NCBI GenBank assembly: GCA_934692295.1
Contig: CAKUTL010000001.1
Span: 1 to 64,000, forward strand
Source of the DNA: an uncultured Candidatus Melainabacteria bacterium
Lineage (GTDB): Bacteria > Cyanobacteriota > Vampirovibrionia > Gastranaerophilales > Gastranaerophilaceae
DNA: 64,000 nucleotides
Reading direction: 5' to 3'
The notes beneath the pieces are model-generated. The model made no database searches. It had not been told where the DNA came from and saw only the letters and a list, made by a program, of their open reading frames with translations. Shown here one piece after another: positions 43,110 through 53,290 of this stretch. A program made the translations under genes and the position numbers. The first letter of the stretch is position 1; the number at the start of each line of letters is the position of its first letter.

Positions 43110-43181
43110 AGCGGGAGACGAGGCTCGAACTCGCGACATCCTCCTTGGCAAGGAGGCATTCTACCACTGAATTACCCCCGC
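43110..43181 (-). tRNA. tRNA-Gly(GCC)
   Basis: 72 nt. Acceptor GCGGGGG pairs with CTCCCGC (one G-T). The anticodon arm is CCTCC-TTGCCAA-GGAGG with anticodon GCC. T-arm GCGAGTTCGAGCCTCGT is typical. CCA is not encoded. Confidence 0.95.
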
Positions 43182-43357
43182 TTATTTGGGTTACCTCTTA
43201 ATTGTACATGCTAAATTTTATATTTCAAGCACTTTTTTAATTTTTTCAAAAGTTCTTTGTAAATTTTTATTAATACATATCCTTATTTTAGCATTTTTTT
43301 GCCTATTTGAACTTTATAAGTACAACAAATATGTAGAAACTAGAAAGGATTTACACT

Positions 43358-44191
43358 ATGTCATTATTTTCAAAAGTAGGAGCAAGTATTTCGGATGAAG
43401 CTACTAAATTGCCAAATCGTTTTTTACAAGGCGGCGGATTTATGCAAATGGGTGCTGTAACTCGTGAACCAAGAGCAAATACAACCGAAGAGTTGGTGAG
43501 TTCAATTAAGGCTTATGCCAAAACCAATCCTGAAATTGCTGAGTTCGTAAAACATTTAGATGAAATGAACCCGACACATTTAGGTTTAGCTCAAGATGTT
43601 ATTGATTTATCTAATACTCATGAATTGTTAAATACAAATATTAATCTAGGGAAAATTACCCAAAATGGGAAATCTATAATGGGGCATATTTTGGAGATGC
43701 TTCCTGCAACAAGTAAGAAAAACCCTGGTGCCGTTGAGTTATGTGAAACAGTAATTAATAATTCTGATGCAACTAATTCCAAATACTTTTTAACTCGTTT
43801 ATTTGATTACGATTTACCAAAAATGGGTGGTCTTTCAGAACACATGAGTGCAGTAAAAGAAGCAGTTCCGGTAATAGCTAAAGATACTTTATCCGGTGGT
43901 TATACAATGGATTACAGTAAAAATAACGAATTCTTTAATTTTATTCAACATCTTTGTTCTGAAGACAGTAAACCTGAAAACATTAAACTTATAGGCAAAA
44001 TTTGTGATATCATTGATCAATCATCTAAAAAAGTTTTGCACAATGTTAATTTAGATGAGTTAAGAGTTGCAGATACTGCTAAAGTTAAACAAAATATGGA
44101 TGTATTGCCACAAGTTTTGAAAAATGCAGAAGAAGCAGGAAAACCAATTGATGTATCTGCTTTTCTTGAACATAATGTTAATTTAGACTAA
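43358..44191 (+). CDS. Hypothetical helical protein
   Basis: 277 aa with no recognised domain. It has no signal peptide, an Asn/Asp-rich composition and is predicted all-helical. The start has AAAGGA 8-10 bases upstream. Two short matching pieces (HNVNLDELRVAD and HNVNLD at the C-terminus) hint at repeated ends. Single-gene unit ending in the terminator shared with dnaE. Confidence 0.65.
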   Translation: MSLFSKVGASISDEATKLPNRFLQGGGFMQMGAVTREPRANTTEELVSSIKAYAKTNPEIAEFVKHLDEMNPTHLGLAQDVIDLSNTHELLNTNINLGKITQNGKSIMGHILEMLPATSKKNPGAVELCETVINNSDATNSKYFLTRLFDYDLPKMGGLSEHMSAVKEAVPVIAKDTLSGGYTMDYSKNNEFFNFIQHLCSEDSKPENIKLIGKICDIIDQSSKKVLHNVNLDELRVADTAKVKQNMDVLPQVLKNAEEAGKPIDVSAFLEHNVNLD

Positions 44192-44201
44192 TAACACATC
44201 A

Positions 44202-44232
44202 TAAAAGACGAGGTTTTAAACCTCGTCTTTTA
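44202..44232. terminator. Bidirectional terminator overlapping the dnaE stop
   Basis: AAAAGACGAGG (44203-44213) pairs with CCTCGTCTTTT (44221-44231). The right arm encodes the last residues of DnaE (KDEV) on the minus strand. Confidence 0.85.
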
Positions 44233-47200
44233 TATCTGAATCCATTGATTTTATTGAAATTCCAATTCGTTCTCCAAATCGTTTATTCAACATATTAACC
44301 AAATCGTTTGAAGAATTTACCCAGAACATTGATGAAGCTAAAATCTTTACATCTCCCGTTAAATCTGGAAGTTTTAGCATTACTGGATCGGAACCAGAGA
44401 ATTTACATAACATTTGTTTCATCAACATCAACTCTTCAAATTTCAATTCGTCCTTCAATTCGATTGTGAAAATATTTGAATTATCAACAGGTTTAACTGT
44501 ATCAATCAAAATAATTGGCGGATCATCATCGCTTCGTCTGCTAACTTTTCCTGATACGATAATTCTTTGCTCATTTTGCAAGAAGTCATTATACTCAGCA
44601 ATTTTTGAATTAAATGCCAAGGTATCGATTTTACCCGTCAAATCTTCGACAGTTACAAAACGAACAAATTTTGTCGGATCATTTCTTGTCGGAATTTGCT
44701 TTGTTGCCGTAACAAGTCCGCAAATAGTAACAACTTTGTCGTTTGGAACTTCAGGAATTTGAGAAATTTTATGAGTCATCAAGAATGGTAACTTATCCCG
44801 AATTGTAGATAATGGATGACTTGTTACATAAAATCCTAAAAATTCTTTTTCGAAAATTTGAATTTGTCTTGCATCATATTCTTCGTCAGAGCCTGAAAGA
44901 TGGAATTTTGCATCCTCAACAGATGCTGTATCACCTAGCATATCAAACAAACTACCTTGTCCGGATTCTTTTTCTTTAGCTTCTTTAGAAGCGGTTGACG
45001 TGATGTATTCAAGGTTGTCCATCAATTGTTTACGGCTCTTTTCGATAGTTGAGAATGCACCGGCTTTAATCAAACCTTCCAAAGCTCTTTTGTTTGCACA
45101 TTTTACGTCAACTCTTTTGATAAAATCGTAAATTGATTTGTAATCACCATTAGCTTCACGCTCTTTGATAATTTCTTCAATTACACCTTCACCAACTTGT
45201 TTGATTGAAGCTAAACCAAATCTGATGTTCTTTCCATCCGGTGCGTATTCAAGATAAGACTTGTTAATATCCGGAGGAAGAACCTTGATACCATACTTTA
45301 AGGCTTCTTCAATATATGCTTGAGTTTTTTCTTGGTCGCCCGCAACACTTGATAACAATGATGACAAGTATTCAACAGGATAATGGCATTTTAAATATGC
45401 TGTTTGATAAGCAACAAATGCGTAAGCTGAAGAGTGAGCTCTATTAAAACAGTATGAAGCGAAGTTCTGAATCTGTTCAAACAGAGTTTTTGCATCTTCC
45501 GCTTTCATCCCGTATTTTGCAGAACCTGCAATGAGCTTATCTTCTTGAGCAGCCATTGCAGCAGGGTCTTTGTGTCCCATCATACGACGAACCATGTCGG
45601 CTTGACCTAGAGAATAATCTGCCATTTCTTGGAAAATCTGCATGATTTGTTCTTGGTAAACCATTGTTCCGTATGTATCTTTTAAAACTTTTTCAAGTCT
45701 TGGGTGCGGATAAGTGATTTCTTGACGCCCGTGTTTTCTATCTACGAAAACATCAACCATGCCTGAACCCAACGGTCCCGGACGGAACAGTGCAACTAAA
45801 GCACCTAAATCTTCAAAAACGTCGGGTTGCAATTTTTTAACAAGGTTTGTCATCCCTTGAGATTCTAACTGGAATACCCCAACCGTTTCACCACGAATTA
45901 ACATATCGTATGTTGGTTTATCATCCAGTGGAATGTGGTTAATATCTAAATCAATATCCTGACATTTTTTAATTAATTTAACGGTTTTAGAAATCATGGT
46001 AAGGTTTCGAAGCCCCAAAAAGTCCATTTTTAACAACTTCATTTTTTCCAAAATTTCTCTGTGATACTGGGTTACAACAACGCCATCTTTACCATGTTGA
46101 ACCGGTACAATCTCATCCAATGGTTTATAGGAAATGATTACCCCCGCAGCGTGCATACCGGTTGCGTTCTTTAAACCTTCAACGTGTAATGCGGTATCAA
46201 CAAGTCTTTTAACTTCCGGATCACTATCATATAAGGTTTTCAATTCCATACCATCTTGCAGAGCATCCGAGATTTTTGCCCCAGGATCACCAGAAATTAA
46301 GTCTGAAAGCTGTTTACTTCTTGCGTATGGAATATCAAATACACGAGCAACACTTTTCATTGCGTTACGTGCAGCTAAAGTGTTAAATGTAATAATCTGA
46401 CAAACTTTATCTGCTCCGTATTTTTCTACAACGTAGTCAATAACTTTTCCACGTTTTTCAATACAGAAGTCGGTATCAATATCAGGCATACTGAAACGTT
46501 CTGGATTCAAAAATCTTTCGAACAATAGGTTATGCTCAATCGGGTCTAAGTCCGTAATATCAAGAGCATAAGCAACCAGCGAACCGGCAGCGGAACCTCT
46601 ACCTGGACCAACCGGAATATCATGAGTTTTGGCATAGTGAATGAAATCCCACGTAATCAAGAAATACGCTGAAAATCCCATCTGTTCAATTACGCCAAGC
46701 TCATATTTTGCACGTTCTTGGAGTTTTGGCTCAATTTCTTCTTGATGATATTTTCTTCTAATTCCTTGATATACAAGTTTTTCTAAGTATGTATCTACTG
46801 TAAAACCTTCCGGCACAGGGAAATCCGGCAACGGAGCTTTCCATTCTACAGTGATATGACACTTTTTAGAAATTTCTACAGTGTTTTTTATACATTCATC
46901 AAATGTTTCACTATCAAGCCATTTGAACGCATCACGCAACTCTGAAACCGTTTTTACATAGAACTCATTATTTGGGAAATGAAATCTATTTGGGTCAGAT
47001 TTTGAAGATTTGGTTTGCATACACAAAAGAGTATCATGCCAGTCCGCATCTTCTTTGTTCAAATAGTGAGAGTCATTTGTGATAATCATTTTTATATCAA
47101 GTTCTTTTGCAATACGTATCAAATCAGGGTTTGTACGTTTTTGGTCTTCAAGTCCATGGTCTTGCAACTCGATATAATAATCTTCACCAAATAAATCTTT

Positions 47201-47746
47201 AAATCTTTTAGCTGTTGCTTTGGCTTCTTCATAATCACCTTTTAACAACTTTTGAAGAACTTCGCCCCCCAAACAAGCAGAAGAACAAATCAATCCTTCA
47301 TGGTATTGTTCAAGAAGTTCCCAGTTGATACGAGGCTTCATATAAAAGCCGTCAATATGAGCTTTTGAAGCCAGTTTAACAATATTCTTATAACCTTGGT
47401 TATTTTTTACGAGCAAAACTAAGTGGTATCTTGGATTATGATTTGGATCACGTTCAGAAATATCCCCATCATGAACATAAAATTCACAACCAACAATCGG
47501 ATTAACTAATTTTGGTTTATAATTCGGATCTTGTTCAGCTTTTTCTCTTTCTTTCGAGTTATTTTTATCCGCATCTATATACAAGTCCATTGCACCATAC
47601 ATGACACCGTGATCGGTTACCGCAACACCAGGCATGTTGTGTTCTGCACAAAATTTTACTAAATCCCCTATCCTAATTGCGCCATCCAGTAATGAATACT
47701 CTGTGTGTAAGTGGAGCGGAACATATTCTTGATTAACATCTACCAT
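44216..47746 (-). CDS. dnaE: DNA polymerase III alpha subunit
   Basis: 1176 aa, DnaE1 type, the replicative polymerase. The N-terminal PHP domain has HLHTEYSLLDG and VTDHGVMYG. The polymerase domain has PGRGSAAGS and the catalytic Asp motif PDIDTDF. A C-terminal OB fold (KVVTICGLVTATKQI) follows. It is upstream of, and terminates against, the plus-strand hypothetical gene. Confidence 0.97.
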   Translation of the reverse strand: MVDVNQEYVPLHLHTEYSLLDGAIRIGDLVKFCAEHNMPGVAVTDHGVMYGAMDLYIDADKNNSKEREKAEQDPNYKPKLVNPIVGCEFYVHDGDISERDPNHNPRYHLVLLVKNNQGYKNIVKLASKAHIDGFYMKPRINWELLEQYHEGLICSSACLGGEVLQKLLKGDYEEAKATAKRFKDLFGEDYYIELQDHGLEDQKRTNPDLIRIAKELDIKMIITNDSHYLNKEDADWHDTLLCMQTKSSKSDPNRFHFPNNEFYVKTVSELRDAFKWLDSETFDECIKNTVEISKKCHITVEWKAPLPDFPVPEGFTVDTYLEKLVYQGIRRKYHQEEIEPKLQERAKYELGVIEQMGFSAYFLITWDFIHYAKTHDIPVGPGRGSAAGSLVAYALDITDLDPIEHNLLFERFLNPERFSMPDIDTDFCIEKRGKVIDYVVEKYGADKVCQIITFNTLAARNAMKSVARVFDIPYARSKQLSDLISGDPGAKISDALQDGMELKTLYDSDPEVKRLVDTALHVEGLKNATGMHAAGVIISYKPLDEIVPVQHGKDGVVVTQYHREILEKMKLLKMDFLGLRNLTMISKTVKLIKKCQDIDLDINHIPLDDKPTYDMLIRGETVGVFQLESQGMTNLVKKLQPDVFEDLGALVALFRPGPLGSGMVDVFVDRKHGRQEITYPHPRLEKVLKDTYGTMVYQEQIMQIFQEMADYSLGQADMVRRMMGHKDPAAMAAQEDKLIAGSAKYGMKAEDAKTLFEQIQNFASYCFNRAHSSAYAFVAYQTAYLKCHYPVEYLSSLLSSVAGDQEKTQAYIEEALKYGIKVLPPDINKSYLEYAPDGKNIRFGLASIKQVGEGVIEEIIKEREANGDYKSIYDFIKRVDVKCANKRALEGLIKAGAFSTIEKSRKQLMDNLEYITSTASKEAKEKESGQGSLFDMLGDTASVEDAKFHLSGSDEEYDARQIQIFEKEFLGFYVTSHPLSTIRDKLPFLMTHKISQIPEVPNDKVVTICGLVTATKQIPTRNDPTKFVRFVTVEDLTGKIDTLAFNSKIAEYNDFLQNEQRIIVSGKVSRRSDDDPPIILIDTVKPVDNSNIFTIELKDELKFEELMLMKQMLCKFSGSDPVMLKLPDLTGDVKILASSMFWVNSSNDLVNMLNKRFGERIGISIKSMDSDIKDEV

Positions 47747-47801
47747 AATTCCTTAATGTTATCATGCAAATAATTCGAAAAAAATAATATATTAAATTTA
47801 A

Positions 47802-49112
47802 TTAATGGAAAATTAAAACAGCGATTATAGCAGCAAAAAATAGCGGAATGTTGTAATGTAAAAATGTCGGGATACACGTATCCCAAATATGATTGTGCTG
47901 TCCGTCAGCATTCAACCCTGCCGTTGGACCAAGTGTTGTATCAGAAGCCGGAGAGCCTGCATCGCCCAATGCTGCGGCTGCTGATAAAATAATTATCATA
48001 GAAGGAATACTAAATCCTAATTTCAAACAAATTGGAACATACAAAACTGCCAATATTGGAATTGTACCAAAAGATGTGCCTATTCCCATCGTAATAAACA
48101 AACCTACAACGAGCATTAAAATTGTTGCAATAATTTTGCTGGACATCATAAATGGAGTAATTGCGTTAACAAGAGAATTAATTCCGCCGGTTGCTTTCAT
48201 TACAGAGGCAAAACCAGCAGCAACAAGCATTACAAATGCAACATACCCCATTAATCCAACACCTTCATTTATCAATTTGTCCATCTTATCGTGGTCAATT
48301 GCTTTAAATCCAAAAATTACAGCCAAACCAACTAAAGCACCGAGCGGCAAAGAATTTGTCCACAATTGAACACCTAAGGTTATAACGGCAGCAATTAGCG
48401 TAATATAGTGATTTTTATTTAATTTCAAGTCCTCAACCTTAATTTCATCTTTAATCTTAAGGTTTTCATAATTTCTAGGTTTTCTATAAGATATAAAAAT
48501 TGCAACTAAAAATCCGACAAATAAGCAAGCACCAATTATCCAGTTATATTTCCAAATGTCGCTTTTAACAACCTCGACCCCATTTTGCATCATATTTTCT
48601 GCAATCAATCCTTGGAAAATCAATCCAAATCCCGCAGGAATAGCAATATATGGAGCTTCTAAACCAAAAGCTAAACCACAAGCAACAGCTCGTCTATCGA
48701 TTTTTAATTCATTCATCAAAGCAAGTAATGGAGGAACAAGGATTGGAATAAATGCAATGTGAACAGGAATTAAGTTTTGAGAAAGTATTGCAATTCCTGT
48801 CAATATAAATATCAACATGTACTTTTTAGATTTAATAACTTTTGATATTTTCATTGCCAAAATCGGAGCAAGCCCTGTGTGGGTCATAGACGCAGCAAAT
48901 GCACCAAGCAAAATATAACTCAATGCTGTTTCAGAATTATCACCCATACCGTGAATAAAAATATCCATCACATCAGATAATCCAATATGACCGACAAGTC
49001 CACCAACAACAGATGAAATTATCAAAGCCAGCAAAACATTTATCCTGCACAAACACAATATGCAAAGTAAAATAACAGCTATTATTATCGGATTTGTAAG
49101 AAGTGATAACAT
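47802..49112 (-). CDS. NhaC-type Na+/H+ antiporter family protein
   Basis: 436 aa with about eleven membrane helices. The GDAGSPASDTTLGPTAGLNADGQHNH segment near the C-terminus and IPVHIAFIPILVPPLL are typical of the NhaC/ion-transporter superfamily. It probably exchanges Na+ for H+ or imports an organic acid; the substrate is not shown by sequence. It lies 16 bp after the metallopeptidase gene. Confidence 0.8.
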   Translation of the reverse strand: MLSLLTNPIIIAVILLCILCLCRINVLLALIISSVVGGLVGHIGLSDVMDIFIHGMGDNSETALSYILLGAFAASMTHTGLAPILAMKISKVIKSKKYMLIFILTGIAILSQNLIPVHIAFIPILVPPLLALMNELKIDRRAVACGLAFGLEAPYIAIPAGFGLIFQGLIAENMMQNGVEVVKSDIWKYNWIIGACLFVGFLVAIFISYRKPRNYENLKIKDEIKVEDLKLNKNHYITLIAAVITLGVQLWTNSLPLGALVGLAVIFGFKAIDHDKMDKLINEGVGLMGYVAFVMLVAAGFASVMKATGGINSLVNAITPFMMSSKIIATILMLVVGLFITMGIGTSFGTIPILAVLYVPICLKLGFSIPSMIIILSAAAALGDAGSPASDTTLGPTAGLNADGQHNHIWDTCIPTFLHYNIPLFFAAIIAVLIFH

Positions 49113-49128
49113 TTTATTTTTCCTTAAA

Positions 49129-50688
49129 TTATTTGATTATTCGATTACAAAAATCATCTTCTGATAGCGTTTTACCGGTAATTTTCATAATCAATTCTGC
49201 ATCATCCTTTGATGAACCAAACTTGAACAATTTTTCATTCAAATAGTTTGATGTTTTTGAATTTTTAGAAATTTCACCTAATTCAGAAATCATTGCATTG
49301 TAAAGTTGTGCTTTAATTAAGCCAGCTCTAAAGTAGTTTTGATAATACCCCGGATGAGATAAGTAGTGAGGAATTGTTGCCCATTCATTATTAGACTCTG
49401 TTTCATCTCCTCTGTGAAGATATTTTTGCTTCAATTCTCTCCACAAACTCTTCAAATCTCTATCAGGATTTTTGTACATTTCTCTTTCAAATTCAATAAT
49501 TTGAAGAGAACGATTAACAAATCTTGCATCATCTTTTTTTAGTTCCGCTTTGAATTTGTCTAAAACATCTTGAGGTACAAGACGAGATAAAATATTTTCA
49601 GTTTTTGGCAAATCGCCCATCATCATCGCAACAGCTTCTGTCATTGCAGAAGAAGATGGTTCTTGTTCTAGAAATGGTAAGTTTATATCTAGGCCAATAT
49701 CATAAACGCAATGTCCAAGTTCATGCAAAATTGTATCTAAGCTATTTGTGTTGTTGGTTAAGTTTGCAAGAATTCTTGCATCTTTTGCTGGTTTTATGCA
49801 AAAAGCAAAACCGTGAGTGTTTTTATTTTTTCTTGGGAATAAGTCTAAAGTTATCCCCATATTATCGACATCAAAACCCATTTGGTTATAAACACTTTTC
49901 GCAATATCGACAACTTGCTCTTTTGATGTCAAATATTCTGTAACCGCTTTTTCAGGAGTGTTATCTGTTAACAATCCATAGTGATAATCTTTCAATTCTT
50001 CAGGTTTAACACCAAAACTTTTTGCAAGTTCTACCTTTCTTTCTTCGTCAAATTCGATTGATTTTGCTTCAATTTTAGATGAAACACCGCTTAACAACGC
50101 ATCCAATTCTTTTGGAGTTATGTCGTAAGAATCTTCAATCATATAGTCAAAATAAGTGTCATAACCCTTTGTTTTAGCGTAAGCATTACGCATTTTAACA
50201 AATTCAACTAAATCATCTGCAATTTCATCACCTGATTTGATATTTGCATTGTAGGCTTTTTTACGAATTTCAGGATTATGTTCTTTTTCTAAGATTTTCA
50301 TAATCTCAGCCTTTGAAACAGCTTTGCCATCTATTTCCATAACATAAGAATTAAATTTTGAAGCTATTTCATTTTCCTTATCACGAAGAGCTTTCAACTC
50401 ATTTCCGGATTCAATTTCATTATAAAAAGCCTTAACTAAATCCTTTAACTGTTTTGATAAATGTTTATCTTCTAAACCTTGTTCTTGAATAGCTTTCAAT
50501 TCTTCATACATCTTTTTATCTTTAAACAAATTACTCATTTGTTCTTGAGATTCGGTATATTTTTTCAAATTTTCTTCTGTAGAATTTGTATAGAAATTCC
50601 ATCCTGCAAGCTCTGAACTATATAAAACAGGTTCATACTTTTTTGTAAATTCTTCTCTCAATTGAAAATATTTTTTTTTGTTATCCAT
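49129..50688 (-). CDS. Zinc metallopeptidase, M2/M3 type
   Basis: 519 aa, no signal peptide, so probably a cytoplasmic oligopeptidase. DTILHELGHCVYD holds the HExxH motif, and SSSAMTEAVAMMMG the downstream Glu ligand of gluzincins. HYLSHPGYYQNYFRAGLIKAQL near the C-terminus matches the substrate-binding region of M2/M3 peptidases. The charged helical N-terminus is also typical. Probably co-transcribed with the antiporter downstream. Confidence 0.85.
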   Translation of the reverse strand: MDNKKKYFQLREEFTKKYEPVLYSSELAGWNFYTNSTEENLKKYTESQEQMSNLFKDKKMYEELKAIQEQGLEDKHLSKQLKDLVKAFYNEIESGNELKALRDKENEIASKFNSYVMEIDGKAVSKAEIMKILEKEHNPEIRKKAYNANIKSGDEIADDLVEFVKMRNAYAKTKGYDTYFDYMIEDSYDITPKELDALLSGVSSKIEAKSIEFDEERKVELAKSFGVKPEELKDYHYGLLTDNTPEKAVTEYLTSKEQVVDIAKSVYNQMGFDVDNMGITLDLFPRKNKNTHGFAFCIKPAKDARILANLTNNTNSLDTILHELGHCVYDIGLDINLPFLEQEPSSSAMTEAVAMMMGDLPKTENILSRLVPQDVLDKFKAELKKDDARFVNRSLQIIEFEREMYKNPDRDLKSLWRELKQKYLHRGDETESNNEWATIPHYLSHPGYYQNYFRAGLIKAQLYNAMISELGEISKNSKTSNYLNEKLFKFGSSKDDAELIMKITGKTLSEDDFCNRIIK

Positions 50689-50703
50689 AAATATTCACCT
50701 CTT

Positions 50704-51420
50704 CTATTTAACTTTTATGTCATAACAAGGGTAAGCCTTTGAACACCCTTCAAGGCGTTGAAGTTTAATATCAACATTTCCTTCTTTTAACTTGAACTGG
50801 TCAGAAAAATCACCGATTTCCATTTTTTTACTATCATTTGGAACAATGTAATATTTGTAAAAATCATCACCAATATCATTGATTACAGCAAACTTGTTAT
50901 GTCGCTTTGAAAAATCCAATGCTACAGAAGATTTTTTAAGCTCTGAAACATAGATTAATTCATAACCTTTTAATAATGTTTTAATCTCATCTTTAGCCAA
51001 TTTTCTCGGAACAAACTTCACACCATTAAAAATAAGTTCATAATACTCAAAAGTTCTTGGGAAATAAGAATATAATCTTTTGCCCTTCAAAAATTCCTGA
51101 CTACCTTCTCCAACCCAAACATCTTCTTTAGGAACCTGAGCATTACCGGTAATCAAATTATAAGAGGTATAGCCACCATTGCCTTCCGGAGCTTGAACCT
51201 GCAAAATAATTTCCTCTTTTGACTCATCATCGTCAGTTTTTTGGTACTCACGCCATTGATACTTATTCATATTGTAAGTCCAAAGTTTTTGACCAATTTT
51301 TGTCGGCAACATTGATTGTTCTTTTTTCTCCTGAGCCTCATCAGAAAGAACAATAAACCAACCTAAAAATCCAATAATTACAAAACAAAGAATTGCACCT
51401 ATAAGATATTTTTTATTCAT
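50704..51420 (-). CDS. Membrane-anchored hypothetical protein
   Basis: 238 aa. An N-terminal membrane helix (YLIGAILCFVIIGFLGWFIV) anchors a soluble beta-rich domain on the outside. Two Cys near the C-terminus (GCSKAYPCYD) could form a disulfide. No family is recognised. It lies 15 bp upstream of the metallopeptidase gene. Confidence 0.6.
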   Translation of the reverse strand: MNKKYLIGAILCFVIIGFLGWFIVLSDEAQEKKEQSMLPTKIGQKLWTYNMNKYQWREYQKTDDDESKEEIILQVQAPEGNGGYTSYNLITGNAQVPKEDVWVGEGSQEFLKGKRLYSYFPRTFEYYELIFNGVKFVPRKLAKDEIKTLLKGYELIYVSELKKSSVALDFSKRHNKFAVINDIGDDFYKYYIVPNDSKKMEIGDFSDQFKLKEGNVDIKLQRLEGCSKAYPCYDIKVK

Positions 51421-51540
51421 AAAAGCTCCATATTTTAATATTTTTCACCTAATAACATACCATAAAAAATAAGATGATACATAAAAATTTCTGTATAGTT
51501 ATCCTTATTAATTAGCCGCATGGCTACTAGAGAAAAATTT

Positions 51541-51628
51541 GCGGAAAAGATTTAATATAATTAATCTTTTTCATACTTCCAGCTATTCTTAATTCCAACG
51601 AGCCTTAAATTTTAAGGCTCTTTTTTTA
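51541..51628 (+). ncRNA. Candidate small RNA, copy B (ACTTCCAGCTATTC core)
   Basis: Hairpin with arms GAAAAGATT and AATCTTTTTC, then the core ACTTCCAGCTATTC (51575-51588), then a terminator GAGCCTTAAA/TTTAAGGCTC with a seven-T run. The 23-base block 51566-51588 is identical to 40918-40940, yet both stems differ in sequence and still pair. No ORF. Confidence 0.55.
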
Positions 51629-51659
51629 TTTAAAGTTGAGAAGGTTTTTAAAAGGGAAT

Positions 51660-52167
51660 AGGGAAATAAGTTCAATAAAGTCTATAGGTCAATAAGTGGA
51701 TAAGTCTATAAGTGCGTTATGTAATTAATTTGTCATCCTGAGCGAAGCGAAGAATCTCTAACCAAACACAAGATATTTTATCTGTACTGTCATTCCGTTG
51801 TTTCCCAGAGAAAGTAAGGGAGAGGGGCTGACATTTTCACTGTTCACTTTTTCTTTTTTATTTCGATTAAAAAAGAAAAACACGAAGGACCAAATGGCTC
51901 GAGTCATCAGGGGCAAAGCCCCCGAACCCCTTATTAGATTTACGTCATTCTGAGGGGTGAACAGTTGAAGTAGTAATATATTTTAGCAAATTTACCCGAA
52001 GAATCTCTAACTAAACGCCCAAGTAAGAGATCCTGAAACCAAGTTCAGGATGACATAAAAACATAAAGACCTTAGCGCCTCAGTGCCATAATGCCTTAAA
52101 ACCTTCCGTAACCAACTTATAGACTTATCAACTTATTGACCTATAGACTTTATTCCCTTATTTCCCT
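51660..52167. mobile_element. MITE-like non-autonomous element with ~60-bp inverted ends
   Basis: The left end 51660-51721 and right end 52107-52167 are inverted copies sharing the core AATAAAGTCTATAGGTCAAT and GATAAGTCTATAAGT with few changes. Inside are inner inverted segments GTCATCCTGAGCG...AAGAATCTC (from 51732) and AGAGATCCTG...TTCAGGATGAC (to 52054), a second GTCATTCTGAGG block (51943), and a long T/A hairpin (51848-51880). It encodes no protein. The surrounding 1 kb also holds no gene. Confidence 0.65.
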
Positions 52168-52251
52168 CTCCCCTTTCCTCAAAAAAATCCCTCATCCGCA
52201 AACCCTTACGCCCCAAGGATGTCAAGAGTCAAACTCCCCCAAGTGGCTAGT

Positions 52252-52277
52252 CGTATTTTTACGTAGGTAAAAATACG
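52252..52277. other. Perfect 11-bp hairpin
   Basis: CGTATTTTTAC and GTAAAAATACG pair around GTAG. No T-run follows. A second palindrome AAAAGTCT-T-AGACTTTT lies at 52357-52373. Both are in the gene-free stretch beside the prepilin gene. Confidence 0.4.
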
Positions 52278-52420
52278 GATGTTTACAAATTCTTGAAACA
52301 TATGGTATATTAGATTCATCGGTTAAGGCTCACACCCGAGAGAAATAAAAACTCTTAAAAGTCTTAGACTTTTCGAAGGTAAAGCTGTTTGCCGAGGTCG
52401 GTTTTCGAATACTTAAAAAG

Positions 52421-53170
52421 TTATTTTTCAGTATTCATAATATATCTAACCGCTGCAGTAGCTGGAGCAACAGAACCATCATGAATTCTGACAGGAAAAA
52501 TATCGGTTACATCCTTATTTTTAACGATACAATCGTTTTTAGACAATGAATTATCCCCTACCGAACAACGGACTTCTTTATTCGGTCCACTTGCACCATT
52601 AACATCAATAAAACCAATACAAAATGACATCGTTTCATCTGGGAAATAGCCATTGTCTTTGATTTCGCCTCCGATTTCGAGTGAACAAGCATTACGACCT
52701 AAGCCTTTTTCAAATGCAAAAAGAGAACCATCTGCCAAAGTATAAGCATGAAAACTACTTAAGTCTTTAAAACTCCAAACTAGAGCAGAATAAGGAATAG
52801 TAGCATTATAGGAAAGTATAGAATCCCCTTTCCGCATTTTCAAATCAGTAACACTATTAAAATAAGTTGCACCAGTCAAAGTTCCATTAAGCAATGCACA
52901 AATTGACGTAGAATTTTCAGGATTATCTTTTCCTCCATCATTTGAACATTTTTCTCCTATTCCACCAAAATCAAAATCATACATCGCCTGACTCATTTTT
53001 GCTGCTTGGCTAAGTGTTGATACAGTCTTTTTAAATTGACTTCTGTACTTTTGATTATTTGTGTTTGCAATAAGAGTTGGAATTGTCATTGCTGCAACAA
53101 CACCAATAATTCCGAGTGTTATTAAAACCTCTGCAAGTGTAAAGGCTTTACTATAATTCCAGATTTTCAT
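52421..53170 (-). CDS. Type IV pilin-like protein, second copy
   Basis: 249 aa. KAFTLAEVLITLGIIGVVAAMTIPT is the prepilin N-terminus, with Ala rather than Gly before the cleavage Phe, a tolerated change. The soluble domain has several Cys (GEKCSNDGGKD, STSICALL, GRNACSL, EVRCSV) suggesting disulfides. It is divergent from a small HTH gene at 53291, as is the other prepilin in this window. No assembly gene is adjacent. Confidence 0.85.
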   Translation of the reverse strand: MKIWNYSKAFTLAEVLITLGIIGVVAAMTIPTLIANTNNQKYRSQFKKTVSTLSQAAKMSQAMYDFDFGGIGEKCSNDGGKDNPENSTSICALLNGTLTGATYFNSVTDLKMRKGDSILSYNATIPYSALVWSFKDLSSFHAYTLADGSLFAFEKGLGRNACSLEIGGEIKDNGYFPDETMSFCIGFIDVNGASGPNKEVRCSVGDNSLSKNDCIVKNKDVTDIFPVRIHDGSVAPATAAVRYIMNTEK

Positions 53171-53221
53171 TTAAACTCCTTATATCTATTAACAAATAAA
53201 GTATAGCGAATATATTAATAA

Positions 53222-53241
53222 TTATAGCTATATAGCTATAA
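53222..53241. promoter_or_regulatory. Perfect 20-bp palindrome between HTH and prepilin genes
   Basis: The half site TTATAGCTAT is followed directly by its exact complement, giving a 20-bp perfect palindrome midway in the divergent promoter. It is a strong candidate operator for the adjacent HTH protein. Confidence 0.6.
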
Positions 53242-53290
53242 TATGTCAACTGTCTTGAGTTTCAAAAAAAGAGAGAATAAAATTAATTAA

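Noticed and set aside
47893..48369. Plus-strand ORF opposite the NhaC-type antiporter
   Set aside because: Composition mirrors the hydrophobic helices on the true strand; no start signal.
52319..52410. Cyclic-di-GMP riboswitch in the stretch beside the prepilin gene
   Set aside because: Some hairpins and an AAAGC segment look suggestive, but the GEMM core motifs are missing and no gene follows on that strand.
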